Shown here in pieces: positions 34,682-44,519 of a DNA stretch of 64,000 nt; the first letter of the stretch is position 1, and every line of letters begins with the position of its first letter. The notes under the pieces are model-generated. The model was not told the origin of the DNA, did no database searches, and worked only from the letters and a program-made list of their open reading frames with translations. The DNA comes from Mycolicibacterium sp. P1-5. Its GTDB lineage: Bacteria > Actinomycetota > Actinomycetes > Mycobacteriales > Mycobacteriaceae. The stretch is taken from contig NZ_NPKT01000001.1 of assembly GCF_008329565.1 (NCBI RefSeq), positions 186,001-250,000 of the forward strand, read 5' to 3'. The position numbers were made by a program, and so were the translations under genes.

Positions 34682-35868
34682 GGCTGGGTTGCTTTCGACT
34701 CGGTGATGGCAAGTTCTCGTTCGATGGCATCGGTCAGGCGCTCGCGCACCTCGGGAACCGCGATCTTGGCGATGATTTCGTTGAAGAAGCCGCGGACCAC
34801 CAAGCGGCGGGCCTGAGCCTCGGGGATGCCGCGGGCGCGCAGGTAGAACAGCTGCTCGTCGTCGAAACGGCCGGTGGCACTGGCGTGCCCGGCGCCGACG
34901 ATCTCGCCGGTCTCGATCTCGAGGTTGGGCACCGAGTCGGCACGCGCACCGTCGGTGAGCACCAGGTTGCGGTTGACCTCGAAGGTGTCGGTGCCGGTGG
35001 CCTCCGCCCGGATCAGCACATCGCCCACCCAAACGGTATGCGCATCCGGTTTCTTGGAATCCGGATCCCCTTGCAGTGCGCCCTTGTACAGCACGTCGGA
35101 CTTACAGTTCGGCTGGGAGTGGTCGACCAGGAGCCGCGACTCGAAGAACTGCCCGTCGTCGGCGAAGTACGTCCCGAGCAATTTGGCATCACCGCCGGGA
35201 CCGGTGAATCGCACCGTCGTGGAGGTTCGAACGACGTCACCGCCGAGGGTGACGTTGACGTGGCCCAGCACCGAGTCCTTGCCGAGCTTGGCGTGATGCG
35301 CACTCACGTGCACCATGTCGTCGGCGAAATCGGCGATCCAGATGACACCAAGGGCGGCCGAATCGCCGACGATGATCTCGACGTTGTCGGCATAGGTTCC
35401 GCTGCCGCGCAGGTCGACGACGACGATGGCGCGGGACAACTCCTCGACCCGGATCTGCAGGTGACCGTAGGCCACACCACCCTGGCCGGGGCCGTCGACG
35501 GTGATCTCGATGGGCTCGGCGACCTCGGTGTCCCGCGCGACGGTGACCACCGTCGCCGAGTTGAACGACGAGAAAGCCTGGGCGGCAACCCGATCGCTGG
35601 GCACGCCGCCCTGGCCGAGTCGCTCGTCACCGCGGCGGACGGTCTCGACCGTGACACCGGGGCGCTCGGTCACCGTAATCGCCGCGGTGCCGTTCGCGAT
35701 TGCCGAGCCGTCGTGCAGGCCGTGCAGCCGCTTGAGCGGGGTGAACCGCCAGATCTCGTCGCGACCGCCGGGCACCTCGAAGGCGTCGACGTCGAACGAG
35801 CTGAATTGCTCACCCTTGTTGATGGCAGCGAGTCGCGAACCCTCCACTGCCTCAGTCAGATTGTTCAC
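34678..35868 (-). CDS. sufD: Fe-S assembly protein SufD
   Basis: The 396-residue beta-helix protein pairs with SufB. C-terminal family signature is NLEIETGEIVGAGHASATGRF, DEQLFYLRARGIPEAQARRL and VVRGFFNEIIAKI. The N-terminal helical part is typical. GTG 35868 starts directly at the sufB stop with no spacer. Confidence 0.95.
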
Positions 35869-37311
35869 TTAACCGACCGCGCCTTCCATCTGCAGCTCGA
35901 TCAGCCGGTTCAGCTCCAGGGCGTACTCCATCGGGAGTTCCTTGGCGATCGGCTCGACGAAGCCACGCACAACCATTGCCATCGCCTCGTCCTCGGTCAT
36001 GCCGCGGCTCATTAGGTAGAACAACTGATCGGCGCTGACCTTGGACACGGTGGCCTCATGCCCCATCGTGACGTCGTCCTCACGGATGTCGACGTACGGG
36101 TAGGTGTCGCTGCGGCTGATCGAATCCACAAGCAGCGCATCGCATTTCACGCTCGAGCGCGATCCGTGCGCGCCCTTGTTGATCTGCACGAGGCCGCGGT
36201 AGGACGACCGGCCACCGCCGCGCGCCACCGACTTGGACACGATGTTGCTCGAGGTGTTCGGGGCCAGGTGCAGCATCTTGGCGCCAGTGTCCTGGTGCTG
36301 ACCCTCGCCGGCGAAGGCCACCGAGAGCACCTCGCCCTTGGCGTGCTCACCGGTCATCCACACCGCCGGGTATTTCATGGTCACCTTCGAGCCGATGTTG
36401 CCGTCGACCCACTCCATGGTGGCGCCGGCCTCGGCCCGCGCGCGCTTGGTCACCAGGTTGTAGACGTTGTTCGACCAGTTCTGGATGGTCGTGTAACGGC
36501 AACGGCCACCGGGCTTCACGATGATCTCGACGACCGCGGAGTGCAGGGAGTCGCTCTTGTAGATCGGCGCGGTACAACCCTCGACGTAGTGGACGTAGGC
36601 GTCCTCGTCGACGATGATCAGCGTCCGCTCGAACTGGCCCATATTCTCGGTGTTGATCCGGAAGTAGGCCTGCAGCGGGATGTCCACGTGCACGCCCTTC
36701 GGGACGTAGATGAACGAACCACCCGACCACACCGCGGTGTTGAGCGCGGAAAACTTGTTGTCCCCTGCCGGGATCACCGTGCCGAAGTATTGCTTGAACA
36801 GCTCCGGATGCTCCTTCAAGGCGGTGTCGGTGTCGAGGAAGATGACACCTTGGGCCTCCAGGTCCTCGCGGATCGAGTGGTAGACGACCTCGGACTCGTA
36901 CTGCGCGGCGACGCCGGAAACCAGGCGCTGCTTCTCCGCCTCGGGGATACCGAGCCGGTCGTAGGTGTTCCTGATGTCGTCGGGCAGGTCATCCCACGTG
37001 GCGGCCTGCTTCTCGCTGGAGCGCACGAAGTACTTGATGTTGTCGAAGTGGATGCCCTCCAGGTTGGAGCCCCAGTTCGGCATCGGCTTCTTACCGAACG
37101 TACGCAGCGCCTTCAGGCGGATGTCGAGCATCCACTCGGGTTCGCTCTTCTTGCTCGAGATGTCGCGCACCACGGCCTCGGAAAGGCCGCGCTGCGCGCT
37201 GGCGCCCGCGACATCGGAGTCCGCCCAGCCGTAGCCGTAGCGGCCCAGTGTGGCGATGGCCTCTTCCTGGGTCAACGGCTGTACCGGCTTGGCTTCCGGG
37301 GTGAGTGTCAT
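35869..37311 (-). CDS. sufB: Fe-S assembly scaffold SufB, without intein
   Basis: The 480-residue scaffold is of normal uninterrupted length. Sequence is continuous through [20 protein letters not shown] and through [20 protein letters not shown], which has the conserved cluster Cys. [20 protein letters not shown] and [19 protein letters not shown] mark the C-terminus. The M. tuberculosis SufB carries a large intein; none is here. It lies 63 bases after sufR and is the first structural gene of the operon. Confidence 0.97.
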   Translation of the reverse strand: MTLTPEAKPVQPLTQEEAIATLGRYGYGWADSDVAGASAQRGLSEAVVRDISSKKSEPEWMLDIRLKALRTFGKKPMPNWGSNLEGIHFDNIKYFVRSSEKQAATWDDLPDDIRNTYDRLGIPEAEKQRLVSGVAAQYESEVVYHSIREDLEAQGVIFLDTDTALKEHPELFKQYFGTVIPAGDNKFSALNTAVWSGGSFIYVPKGVHVDIPLQAYFRINTENMGQFERTLIIVDEDAYVHYVEGCTAPIYKSDSLHSAVVEIIVKPGGRCRYTTIQNWSNNVYNLVTKRARAEAGATMEWVDGNIGSKVTMKYPAVWMTGEHAKGEVLSVAFAGEGQHQDTGAKMLHLAPNTSSNIVSKSVARGGGRSSYRGLVQINKGAHGSRSSVKCDALLVDSISRSDTYPYVDIREDDVTMGHEATVSKVSADQLFYLMSRGMTEDEAMAMVVRGFVEPIAKELPMEYALELNRLIELQMEGAVG

Positions 37312-37374
37312 GGCGACGCTCCTTCAGCGATCGTGGTGGCTTCGGCGCGGGCAGAGCACCGAAGTTGTTCTCGT

Positions 37375-38067
37375 CTAGTGGGGTACCGGCATGAGCGGTA
37401 CGTGGGTGGTGCAGGCGCAGTCGCCGTTGGCGATCGTCGCCAACTGCTGCACATGGGTGCCGAGGACCTCGGACATGGCCTCCTTCTCGGCCTCGCACAG
37501 TTCCGGAAACTCTTCGGCGACATGCGAAACCGGGCAGTGGTGCTGGCAGATCTGGATGCCCTGCATGGGTCCGCCCACTCGCGTCGTCGTCGCTGCGTAA
37601 CCAGCCTTCGTCATTGCGTCGGCTACCCGCTCAGCGGTGGATTCAACGTCGTCGGGACCCTGCTTTACTCCCGCCAGGATCGCGTCGATCCGGCGGCGGG
37701 CGAAGGTCTGGACCGCCTCTTCCCCACCGATTTCGCGCAGTTGGCGGATCGCGGCCGAAGCGAGGTCATCGTAGGTGTGCTCGAGTTTGGCACGCCCCGC
37801 CGCGGTGAGCCGGTAGCGCTTGGCAGGTCGGCCGCGGCCGGCCTGCTGCCATGCCGCAGCCGCGTTGGCCTGAGCGTCGCCGGCCTCGATCAGCGCGTCG
37901 AGGTGCCGGCGGACACCGGCGGCGGAGAGCCCCAGCCGCTGGCCTATCTCGGCGGCCGTGATCGATCCCGACTCGACCAGAAGCCGCACAATGGCTCGTC
38001 GGGTCTGTCCGTCATGCACGACCGTACCCACTACGGGCACAGCGTCAGCATCGGACGGGAATTTCAC
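37375..38067 (-). CDS. sufR: Fe-S cluster-sensing repressor SufR
   Basis: The 230-residue regulator has an N-terminal winged HTH (TRRAIVRLLVESGSITAAEI; QRLGLSAAGVRRHLDALIE). A C-terminal Cys-rich region ligates a [4Fe-4S] cluster: ICQHHCPVSHVAEEFPELC and NGDCACTTH. It represses the suf operon according to cluster status. I place the start at GTG 38067, just inside a SufR-type operator, since the residues upstream of it in the long frame are not family-like. First gene of the suf run. Confidence 0.93.
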   Translation of the reverse strand: MKFPSDADAVPVVGTVVHDGQTRRAIVRLLVESGSITAAEIGQRLGLSAAGVRRHLDALIEAGDAQANAAAAWQQAGRGRPAKRYRLTAAGRAKLEHTYDDLASAAIRQLREIGGEEAVQTFARRRIDAILAGVKQGPDDVESTAERVADAMTKAGYAATTTRVGGPMQGIQICQHHCPVSHVAEEFPELCEAEKEAMSEVLGTHVQQLATIANGDCACTTHVPLMPVPH

Positions 38068-38078
38068 AACACCAGTGT
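38064..38078 (-). promoter_or_regulatory. SufR operator overlapping the sufR start and -10 region
   Basis: Minus-strand ACACT-GGTGT-TGTGA is an exact match to the ACACT-N5-TGTGA site reported for M. tuberculosis SufR. The GTG inside TGTGA is the sufR start codon. TAACAC (38080-38075), a plausible -10, overlaps the other half-site. Binding would block both transcription start and the beginning of a leaderless message. Confidence 0.75.
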
Positions 38079-38154
38079 TACGCAATTCCGCAACCAGGTC
38101 TAGCAAGGGCACCCTTAGCACGCTGAGGGCGAAAAAGCCGCCGGATAGAGTGCT

Positions 38155-39891
38155 GTGGTGGCAGCCCGCCAGCTCTCGCTGAGTTCATCGATCGCCCGTT
38201 TGCACGGCGATGAACGCACCGTTGGCGCGCCCCTGAACAACGCCGAGTTTCGGGCGATGCGCCGGACTCGACTCTTCGGCGCCACCGGAACAGTGCTGAT
38301 GGCGATAGGTGCGCTCGGCGCCGGCGCCCGCCCGGTCGTACAAGACCCCACCTTCGGGGTCCGGCTGCTGAACCTGCCCTCGCGCATCCAGACCGTCTCG
38401 CTGACGATGACCACCACCGGTGCGGTGATGATGGCCCTGGCCTGGCTGATGCTCGGCCGCTTCGCGCTCGGCAGCCGCCGGATGACACGCAGTCAACTTG
38501 ATCACACACTGCTGCTGTGGGTCGTTCCGTTGCTCATCGCTCCCCCGATGTACAGCAAGGACGTCTACTCCTATCTGGCACAGAGTCAGATCTCGGCCAA
38601 CGGCCTCAACCCGTACAAAGTGGGTCCGGCGCCCGGGCTGGGTCTCGACCACGTCTTCACCCTGTCGGTCCCCAGCCTGTGGCGCGACACGCCGGCGCCG
38701 TACGGGCCGCTGTTCCTCTGGGTAGGCCGCGGTATCTCTGCACTGACCGGCGAGGACATCGTCGCCGCCGTCCTCAGCCATCGCGTGGTGGTGCTCCTCG
38801 GCGTCGGGATGATCGTTTGGGCGGTGCCGCGACTGGCCCGCCGATGCGGCGTCGCCGAGGTCAGCGCGCTGTGGCTGGGTGCGACAAACCCGCTGCTGCT
38901 GATGCACCTCGTCGCGGGTATCCACAACGAGGCGCTGATGCTCGGTCTGATGCTCACCGGTACGGAGTTCGCGCTGCGGGGAATCGATTCCGCGGAGTCC
39001 CTGTGGCCGAGGCGAATGCAGTGGCCGCGCGGGCGGGACCAATGGGCGGAGTGGATGCCGCCGGCCATGCTGGTTTTGGGTGCGGTACTGATCACGATGT
39101 CCTCGCAGGTCAAGCTGCCCGGCCTACTCGCGTTGGGGTTCGTGGGCATGGCACTGGCCTACCGCTGGGGCTCTACCGTCAGAGCGTTCCTCCTGGCCAG
39201 CACGTTGATGACGGCGCTATCGCTGGTGGTGATGGCGATCATCGGCTGGGCAAGTGGTTTGGGTTTCGGTTGGATATTCACGCTCGGCACCGCCAACGTG
39301 GTGCGCAGCTGGATGTCACCGCCGACGCTGCTGGCCTTGGGCACCGGCCAGGTCGGCATCCTGCTCGGACTCGGTGACCACACCACCGCTGTGCTGTCGC
39401 TCACCCGCGCGATGGGCGTGCTGATCATCATGATCACCGTCACCTGGCTGCTGCTCGCCGTGATGCGGGGCAGGCTGCATCCGGTCGGCGGCCTCGGCGT
39501 CGCGTTGGGTGCGACCGTGCTGCTGTTTCCCGTCGTGCAGCCCTGGTACCTGCTGTGGGCGATCATCCCGCTGGCCGCCTGGGCCACCCGCCCCGGCTTC
39601 CGTATCGCGACCATCGCAGTGTCCCTCGTCGTCGGGATCTTCGGGCCCACCGCCAACGGCGACCGCTTCGCCCTGTTCCAGATCGTCGACGCCACCTTGG
39701 CCAGCACGGTGATCGTGCTGATGTTGATCGCGGTGACGTTCCACCGGTTGCCCTGGCGCAAGGTGCCCGGCACCAACGAAGCGTTCAGCGGTCAGGAGCC
39801 CGACACGCCGCCGGTGCCGGAGTCGTCGGGTCCGCCCACCGAACCACCGACGCCGCGGCCCGCCCCCGGCGCATACGCTGAGTCACCGTGA
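38155..39891 (+). CDS. mptB: Polyprenol-phosphomannose-dependent alpha-1,6-mannosyltransferase MptB
   Basis: The 578-residue GT-C membrane enzyme starts the mannan core of lipomannan and lipoarabinomannan. It has about 12 membrane helices. The catalytic loop region PPMYSKDVYSYLAQSQI has the conserved Asp near residue 145. TPAPYGPLFLWVGRGI, LVAGIHNEALMLGLMLTG and FPVVQPWYLLWAIIPLAAW are family marks; the Pro-rich tail is cytosolic. GTG 38155 and 38158 are tandem starts. The stop overlaps the ABC gene by four bases. Confidence 0.95.
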   Translation: MVAARQLSLSSSIARLHGDERTVGAPLNNAEFRAMRRTRLFGATGTVLMAIGALGAGARPVVQDPTFGVRLLNLPSRIQTVSLTMTTTGAVMMALAWLMLGRFALGSRRMTRSQLDHTLLLWVVPLLIAPPMYSKDVYSYLAQSQISANGLNPYKVGPAPGLGLDHVFTLSVPSLWRDTPAPYGPLFLWVGRGISALTGEDIVAAVLSHRVVVLLGVGMIVWAVPRLARRCGVAEVSALWLGATNPLLLMHLVAGIHNEALMLGLMLTGTEFALRGIDSAESLWPRRMQWPRGRDQWAEWMPPAMLVLGAVLITMSSQVKLPGLLALGFVGMALAYRWGSTVRAFLLASTLMTALSLVVMAIIGWASGLGFGWIFTLGTANVVRSWMSPPTLLALGTGQVGILLGLGDHTTAVLSLTRAMGVLIIMITVTWLLLAVMRGRLHPVGGLGVALGATVLLFPVVQPWYLLWAIIPLAAWATRPGFRIATIAVSLVVGIFGPTANGDRFALFQIVDATLASTVIVLMLIAVTFHRLPWRKVPGTNEAFSGQEPDTPPVPESSGPPTEPPTPRPAPGAYAESP

Positions 39892-40820
39892 GTTCCGGCC
39901 GCGAAATCCCCGTGCGACTGCGCGGGGTGTCCAAGCACTATGGGCCGACGGTGGCCGTGGCGAACCTCGATCTCGAGGTGCATGCCGCCGAGGTGCTGGC
40001 GCTGCTGGGGCCCAACGGAGCCGGCAAGACGACGACGGTCGAAATGTGCGAGGGCTTCACGCGACCCGACAGCGGCACGATCGAAGTGCTGGGCCTGGAC
40101 CCGGTGGGCGACAACGCGCGGGTGCGCGAGCGGATCGGGGTCATGCTGCAGGGCGGTGGCGGCTACCCGGCCGCCCAGGCCGGCGAGATGCTGAACCTGG
40201 TGGCCTCCTACGCCGCCAATCCACTCGATCCGGCTTGGCTGCTGGACACGTTGGGGCTGACCGACGCCGCACGCACCACCTACCGCCGGCTCTCCGGCGG
40301 CCAGCAACAGCGCCTGGCGCTGGCGTGCGCGCTCGTCGGGCGGCCCGAGCTGGTCTTTCTCGACGAGCCGACCGCGGGTATGGACGCACACGCGCGGCTG
40401 GTGGTGTGGGAGCTGATAGCCGCGCTGCGCCGTGACGGCGTGACCGTGGTGCTGACCACCCACCAGCTCAAGGAGGCCGAGGAGCTCGCCGATCGGATCG
40501 TGATTATCGACCACGGGTCGGCGGTCGCGTCCGGCACCCCCGCGGAGCTGATGCGGGACGGCGCCGAGGGCCAGTTGCGGTTCTCCGCGCCCCGCCAGCT
40601 CGACCTATCGCTGTTGACCATCGCCTTGCCGGAAGGCTATGTGGCCAAAGAGGTTTCGCCCGGCGATTACTTGGTGGAGGGAAAGATCGATCCCCAGGTG
40701 CTGGCGACCGTGACGGCATGGTGCGCACGGCTCGACGTATTGGCAACTGACGTCCGGGTGGAGCAGCGCAGCCTCGAAGACGTTTTCCTGGAGCTGACCG
40801 GTAGGGAGTTGCGGCCATGA
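39888..40820 (+). CDS. ABC transporter ATP-binding protein (Rv1458c-like)
   Basis: The 310-residue single ABC cassette is of the DrrA/CcmA type. Walker A is LLGPNGAGKTTTVEM near residue 40, signature LSGGQQRLALACAL, Walker B LVFLDEPTAGMD, then a C-terminal extension of about 80 residues. It pairs with the membrane protein encoded next, overlapping by four bases. Substrate unknown; location after mptB and before ctaA is conserved in mycobacteria. Confidence 0.93.
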   Translation: MSSGREIPVRLRGVSKHYGPTVAVANLDLEVHAAEVLALLGPNGAGKTTTVEMCEGFTRPDSGTIEVLGLDPVGDNARVRERIGVMLQGGGGYPAAQAGEMLNLVASYAANPLDPAWLLDTLGLTDAARTTYRRLSGGQQQRLALACALVGRPELVFLDEPTAGMDAHARLVVWELIAALRRDGVTVVLTTHQLKEAEELADRIVIIDHGSAVASGTPAELMRDGAEGQLRFSAPRQLDLSLLTIALPEGYVAKEVSPGDYLVEGKIDPQVLATVTAWCARLDVLATDVRVEQRSLEDVFLELTGRELRP

Positions 40821-41602
40821 GCGGCATGACGAGCGAGCTGTTCCCGCCGGGCACCTTCAGCCCCGACCCCCGGCCCAGCACCGTGCCACGGATGCTGGCC
40901 GCGCAGTACGGCCTTGAGCTGAAACTGTTGCTGCGCAACGGTGAACAGCTGTTGCTGACGATGTTCATCCCGATAACGCTGCTGATCGGGCTCACCCTGC
41001 TGCCGCTCGGGTCGTTCGGTGCGCACCGCGTCGCGGTGTTCGTTCCGGCGATCATGGCGCTGGCGGTGATCTCCACCGCCTTCACCGGCCAGGCCATCGC
41101 CGTTGCGTTCGACCGCCGCTACGGCGCGCTGAAACGGTTGGGCGCCACCGCACTTCCGGTATGGGGCATCATCGCGGGCAAGTCGCTGGCCGTGGTGACC
41201 GTGGTGTTCCTGCAGGCGCTGCTGCTCGGCGGCATCGGGTTGGCCCTGGGCTGGCGCCCGCAGCCGGTCGGCCTGTTACTCGGTGCGCTCGTGATCGCTT
41301 TGGGCACCGCGGGCTTCGCCGCGATGGGCCTGCTGCTGGGCGGCACACTACGTGCCGAGATCGTCCTGGCCGTCGCCAACCTGCTTTGGTTCGTGTTCGC
41401 CGGCCTCGGCGCGCTGACCCTGGAAACCAGCGCGATTCCGGGCGGGTTGACCTGGGTGGCGCGGCTGACGCCGTCCGGCGCGCTCACCGAGGCACTGACC
41501 CGCGCGATGGCGCTGTCGGTCGACTGGTTCGGCATCGCGGTGCTGGCGGCGTGGGGTGGGGTGTCGGCGCTGGCCGCGCTGCGCTGGTTCCGCTTCACCT
41601 GA
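40817..41602 (+). CDS. ABC-2 type transporter membrane protein (Rv1457c-like)
   Basis: The 261-residue protein has six membrane helices typical of ABC-2 exporters: QLLLTMFIPITLLIGLTLLP, VAVFVPAIMALAVISTAFTG and AVVTVVFLQALLLGGIGLAL, then LLLGALVIALGTAGFAAMG, IVLAVANLLWFVFAGLGALT and a last near the end. FDRRYGALKRLGATAL is the short cytosolic coupling segment. Substrate unknown. Confidence 0.92.
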   Translation: MSGMTSELFPPGTFSPDPRPSTVPRMLAAQYGLELKLLLRNGEQLLLTMFIPITLLIGLTLLPLGSFGAHRVAVFVPAIMALAVISTAFTGQAIAVAFDRRYGALKRLGATALPVWGIIAGKSLAVVTVVFLQALLLGGIGLALGWRPQPVGLLLGALVIALGTAGFAAMGLLLGGTLRAEIVLAVANLLWFVFAGLGALTLETSAIPGGLTWVARLTPSGALTEALTRAMALSVDWFGIAVLAAWGGVSALAALRWFRFT

Positions 41603-41630
41603 GGCAGTCCGATGCTTCACCCGATCCCCT

Positions 41631-41645
41631 ACTACAGAACGTAGT
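41631..41645. repeat. Inverted repeat upstream of ctaA
   Basis: ACTAC-AGAAC-GTAGT has perfect five-base arms and lies 23 bases before the ctaA start, over the expected -35 region. TACGAT (41657-41662) ends six bases before the GTG at 41669, so the ctaA message may be leaderless. A longer-spaced version of the same arms lies upstream of ctaB at 45476. Confidence 0.4.
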
Positions 41646-41668
41646 TAGGCGTCCTCTACGATCGGGCG

Positions 41669-42625
41669 GTGCCCGTCGGACGGTTTTTCCTGCGACTGGT
41701 GGACTTGCTGCCACTGCCGAGCCTGCGTGTCCAACGCATCATCGCCGCCGCAGTCATCCTGACCCAGGGTGGTATCGCCGTCACCGGTGCGATCGTCCGG
41801 GTCACCGCGTCCGGGCTGGGTTGCCCGACCTGGCCGCAGTGCTTCCCGGGCAGCTTCGTCCCGGTCCCACATGCCGAAGTGCCAGGCATCCACCAGGCCG
41901 TCGAGTTCGGCAACCGGATGGTCACCTTCCTGGTCGTGATCACCGCGATCCTGGCGGTGCTGGCGGTCACCCGTGCCCGGCGCCGGCGCGAGGTGCTGGT
42001 GTACGCCTGGCTGATGCCGGCCTCGACGGTGGTGCAGGCGGTGCTCGGCGGCATCACCGTGCTGGCCGGGCTGGCCTGGTGGACGGTCGCCATCCACCTG
42101 CTGGCCTCGATGGCGATGGTGTGGCTGGCCACCCTGCTGTACGTCAAGATCGGCGAGCCCGACGACGGCATCTCGACCGCCCTGGTGCCCAAACCGCTGA
42201 GGCACCTGACTGTGCTCGGCGCGCTGACGCTGGCGGCGACGCTGACCACCGGAACCCTGGTCACCGGCGCAGGCCCGCACGCCGGTGACAAGAGCCCGCA
42301 GCGGACGGTGCCACGGCTCGAGGTCGAGATCCTCACGCTGGTGCACATGCATTCGACGTTGCTGATCGCCTATCTGGCGCTGCTGGTCGGGCTGGCGGCC
42401 GGCCTTCAGGCGGTCTTCGCGCCGCGGTCGATCATGACCCGACTGGCCGTGCTCGTCGGGCTGGTTCTGGCCCAGGGCCTGGTCGGCGCGGTGCAGTTTT
42501 TCACCGGAGTGCCGGCCGCGCTGGTGGCCCTGCACGTGGCGGGCGCTGCGGCCTGTACGGCGGCCACCGCGGCGCTATGGGCGTCGATGCGACAGCGGAC
42601 CGAGCCCAAGACGCTCGAGAGCTGA
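41669..42625 (+). CDS. ctaA: Haem A synthase CtaA
   Basis: The 318-residue protein with eight predicted membrane helices oxidises haem O to haem A for cytochrome aa3 oxidase. The extracytosolic loop has GCPTWPQCFPGSFVP, with the paired Cys of the CtaA family, after the conserved VTGAIVRVTASG. His residues in HQAVEFGNR and VHMHSTLLIAYL act as haem ligands in the family. GTG 41669 fits a leaderless message (TACGAT six bases upstream). The 3' end overlaps the convergent gene by 51 bases. Confidence 0.94.
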   Translation: MPVGRFFLRLVDLLPLPSLRVQRIIAAAVILTQGGIAVTGAIVRVTASGLGCPTWPQCFPGSFVPVPHAEVPGIHQAVEFGNRMVTFLVVITAILAVLAVTRARRRREVLVYAWLMPASTVVQAVLGGITVLAGLAWWTVAIHLLASMAMVWLATLLYVKIGEPDDGISTALVPKPLRHLTVLGALTLAATLTTGTLVTGAGPHAGDKSPQRTVPRLEVEILTLVHMHSTLLIAYLALLVGLAAGLQAVFAPRSIMTRLAVLVGLVLAQGLVGAVQFFTGVPAALVALHVAGAAACTAATAALWASMRQRTEPKTLES

Positions 42626-43525
42626 CTCGACCTCAACCGCGAACGTGCGCTGCTGCAACTCGCGGGTGCGTTCGTCGAGCTGGCGCCAGCCCAGCGAGGG
42701 TTCGATCAGCTCGAGCTCCAACACCAGCGGATCCTCGGCACCACCGATGAGATCGACTCGGGCATACAGCAATTCACTGGCGTCGATGCCCAGATGGCGG
42801 GCGGCGACCGCCAGCGCGGCAACGCCGACGTCCCACATTTCGAAATCGGGATCGGCCGGGGCTAACGACTCCTCGACGTAGGTGCCCGACTCGTGGAGCT
42901 CGGGCAGCTCGCCTTCCGGGGGAAGCATCGGACCCTTCGTGAACGCGTGGGACTGCCGGCCGCCCAGGAACACCAGCGCGGTCTCCCCCTGCTCGACGCG
43001 GGCATCGTAGGGCTGGACCAACGCAGTGCGCCCGCTGTCCTGCAATGCGGCGACGTGCGCGCGCGCCGCAGCGGCGTCGACGAACCGGCCGGTGTCGATC
43101 GAACCTGCGCCGATCGCGGGCTTGACCACGATCTCGCCCTTGGGCAGTCGCACCATGTCTCCCGGTTCGAAGAAGAAGGATGCGACGGTGGGTACGCCCG
43201 CGTCGGCAAGATGCTGCAGATATCGCTTGTCGCTGTTCCAGGCCACCACGTCGGGCGCGTTGAGCAGGTGGCGCACTCGCTTGGTCCACGCCAGGAAATC
43301 CTCGCGACGTTCGGCGTAATCCCAGGCGGCCCGCAGGATCACCAGGTCGGCGGTCTCGGTCTCGGGGTCGTCCCACGACAGCCAGCGAGCATGCAGCCCG
43401 CGGGTGCGCAGGGCGGCGACCAATCCGTCGTCGTCGCCGTCACCTTCCACCAGTTGCGGGCATCCGGCGAGCACGATGCGCGGATGGAAGACGTCGGGAC
43501 GAGCCAGATTCGGTCGGGCATTCAC
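42575..43525 (-). CDS. ATP-grasp-type conserved hypothetical (Rv1455-like)
   Basis: The 316-residue protein resembles the ATP-grasp fold: WNSDKRYLQHLADAGVPTVAS before the lid, KGEIVVKPAIGAGSIDTGRF for the ATP Lys loop, and DLIGGAEDPLVLELELIEPSLG with the metal-binding acidic residues near the C-terminus. It may ligate an amino acid or peptide; no substrate is indicated. GTG 43525 lies seven bases past TATCAT (43538-43533), a good -10, implying a leaderless message. Divergent from qor. Confidence 0.85.
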   Translation of the reverse strand: MNARPNLARPDVFHPRIVLAGCPQLVEGDGDDDGLVAALRTRGLHARWLSWDDPETETADLVILRAAWDYAERREDFLAWTKRVRHLLNAPDVVAWNSDKRYLQHLADAGVPTVASFFFEPGDMVRLPKGEIVVKPAIGAGSIDTGRFVDAAAARAHVAALQDSGRTALVQPYDARVEQGETALVFLGGRQSHAFTKGPMLPPEGELPELHESGTYVEESLAPADPDFEMWDVGVAALAVAARHLGIDASELLYARVDLIGGAEDPLVLELELIEPSLGWRQLDERTRELQQRTFAVEVESALERLGLGPLSHRRP

Positions 43526-43543
43526 AGCGGGGATGATAGTGAC

Positions 43544-44518
43544 ATGCACGCAATCGAAGTCGCCGAGACGGGCGGTCCCGAGGTCCTGAACTACGTCGAG
43601 AAGCCGCAACCCACGCCCGGCCCCGGCGAGGTGCTCATCGCGGCGGACGCGATCGGCGTCAACTACATCGATACCTATTTCCGGTCCGGCCTTTATCCGC
43701 GGGAGCTGCCCTTCGTTCTTGGCACCGAGGTGTGCGGCACAATCGCCGCGGTCGGTGACGACGTCGCCGCCATCGCGCCGGGCGACCGGGTGGTGACCGC
43801 GGTGGCATCCGGAGCCTATGCCGATTTCTGCACGGCCCCAGCTGATTTCGTCGCCTATGTGCCCGACTCGGTGCCGTCTGACGCGATCGCCTCAGCGCTC
43901 CTCAAGGGCATGACTGCGCACTACCTGATCAAGTCGGTGTACGCGGTGCAGGCGCGCGACTTCGTGCTGGTGCACGCCGGGGCCGGCGGTGTCGGGCTCA
44001 TCCTGACGCAGTGGGCCACGAGCCTGGGTGCGCGGGTGATCACCACCGCCTCCAGCCCGCAGAAGGCGGAATTGTCGCGACAAGCCGGCGCGGTGGAGGT
44101 GCTCGACTACCCCGATGAGCCCGGCGAGTTCGCCGACAAGATCCGCGACCTCACCAACGGTCACGGTGTCGCCGCGGTCTACGACGGCGTCGGCAAGACG
44201 ACGTTCGACGCCAGCCTGGCGAGTCTGGCGGTCCGCGGCACCCTGGCACTGTTCGGCGCCTCCAGCGGACCGGTTCCACCGGTCGATCCACAGCGCCTCA
44301 ACGCCGCCGGGTCGGTGTTCCTGACCCGGCCCAACCTCGCTCACTTCACTCGTACGCCTGACGAATTCGCCTGGCGTGCAGGAGAATTACTGGACGCGAT
44401 CGCCAACGGTTCAATCACGATCACAGTCGGCGGACATTATCCGCTGGCCGACGCGGCGCAGGCGCACCGCGATCTTCAGGGCCGCAAGACGACTGGTTCG
44501 ATAGTCCTGCTGCCCTGA
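43544..44518 (+). CDS. qor: NADPH:quinone oxidoreductase (zeta-crystallin type)
   Basis: The 324-residue medium-chain dehydrogenase/reductase lacks the Zn ligands, as in quinone reductases. It opens MHAIEVAETGGPEVLNYVEK. The cofactor region is VLVHAGAGGVGLILTQWA near residue 145. ATG 43544 lies 18 bases from the divergent start at 43525, and GGGGA upstream can serve as a ribosome-binding site; the longer frame back to 42893 runs through the opposite gene. The stop faces ctaB with one base between. Confidence 0.93.
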   Translation: MHAIEVAETGGPEVLNYVEKPQPTPGPGEVLIAADAIGVNYIDTYFRSGLYPRELPFVLGTEVCGTIAAVGDDVAAIAPGDRVVTAVASGAYADFCTAPADFVAYVPDSVPSDAIASALLKGMTAHYLIKSVYAVQARDFVLVHAGAGGVGLILTQWATSLGARVITTASSPQKAELSRQAGAVEVLDYPDEPGEFADKIRDLTNGHGVAAVYDGVGKTTFDASLASLAVRGTLALFGASSGPVPPVDPQRLNAAGSVFLTRPNLAHFTRTPDEFAWRAGELLDAIANGSITITVGGHYPLADAAQAHRDLQGRKTTGSIVLLP

Positions 44519-44519
44519 A

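Noticed and set aside
36058..38103. 681-codon open frame opposite sufB and sufR
   Set aside because: Shadow frame; both opposite genes are clear and complete.
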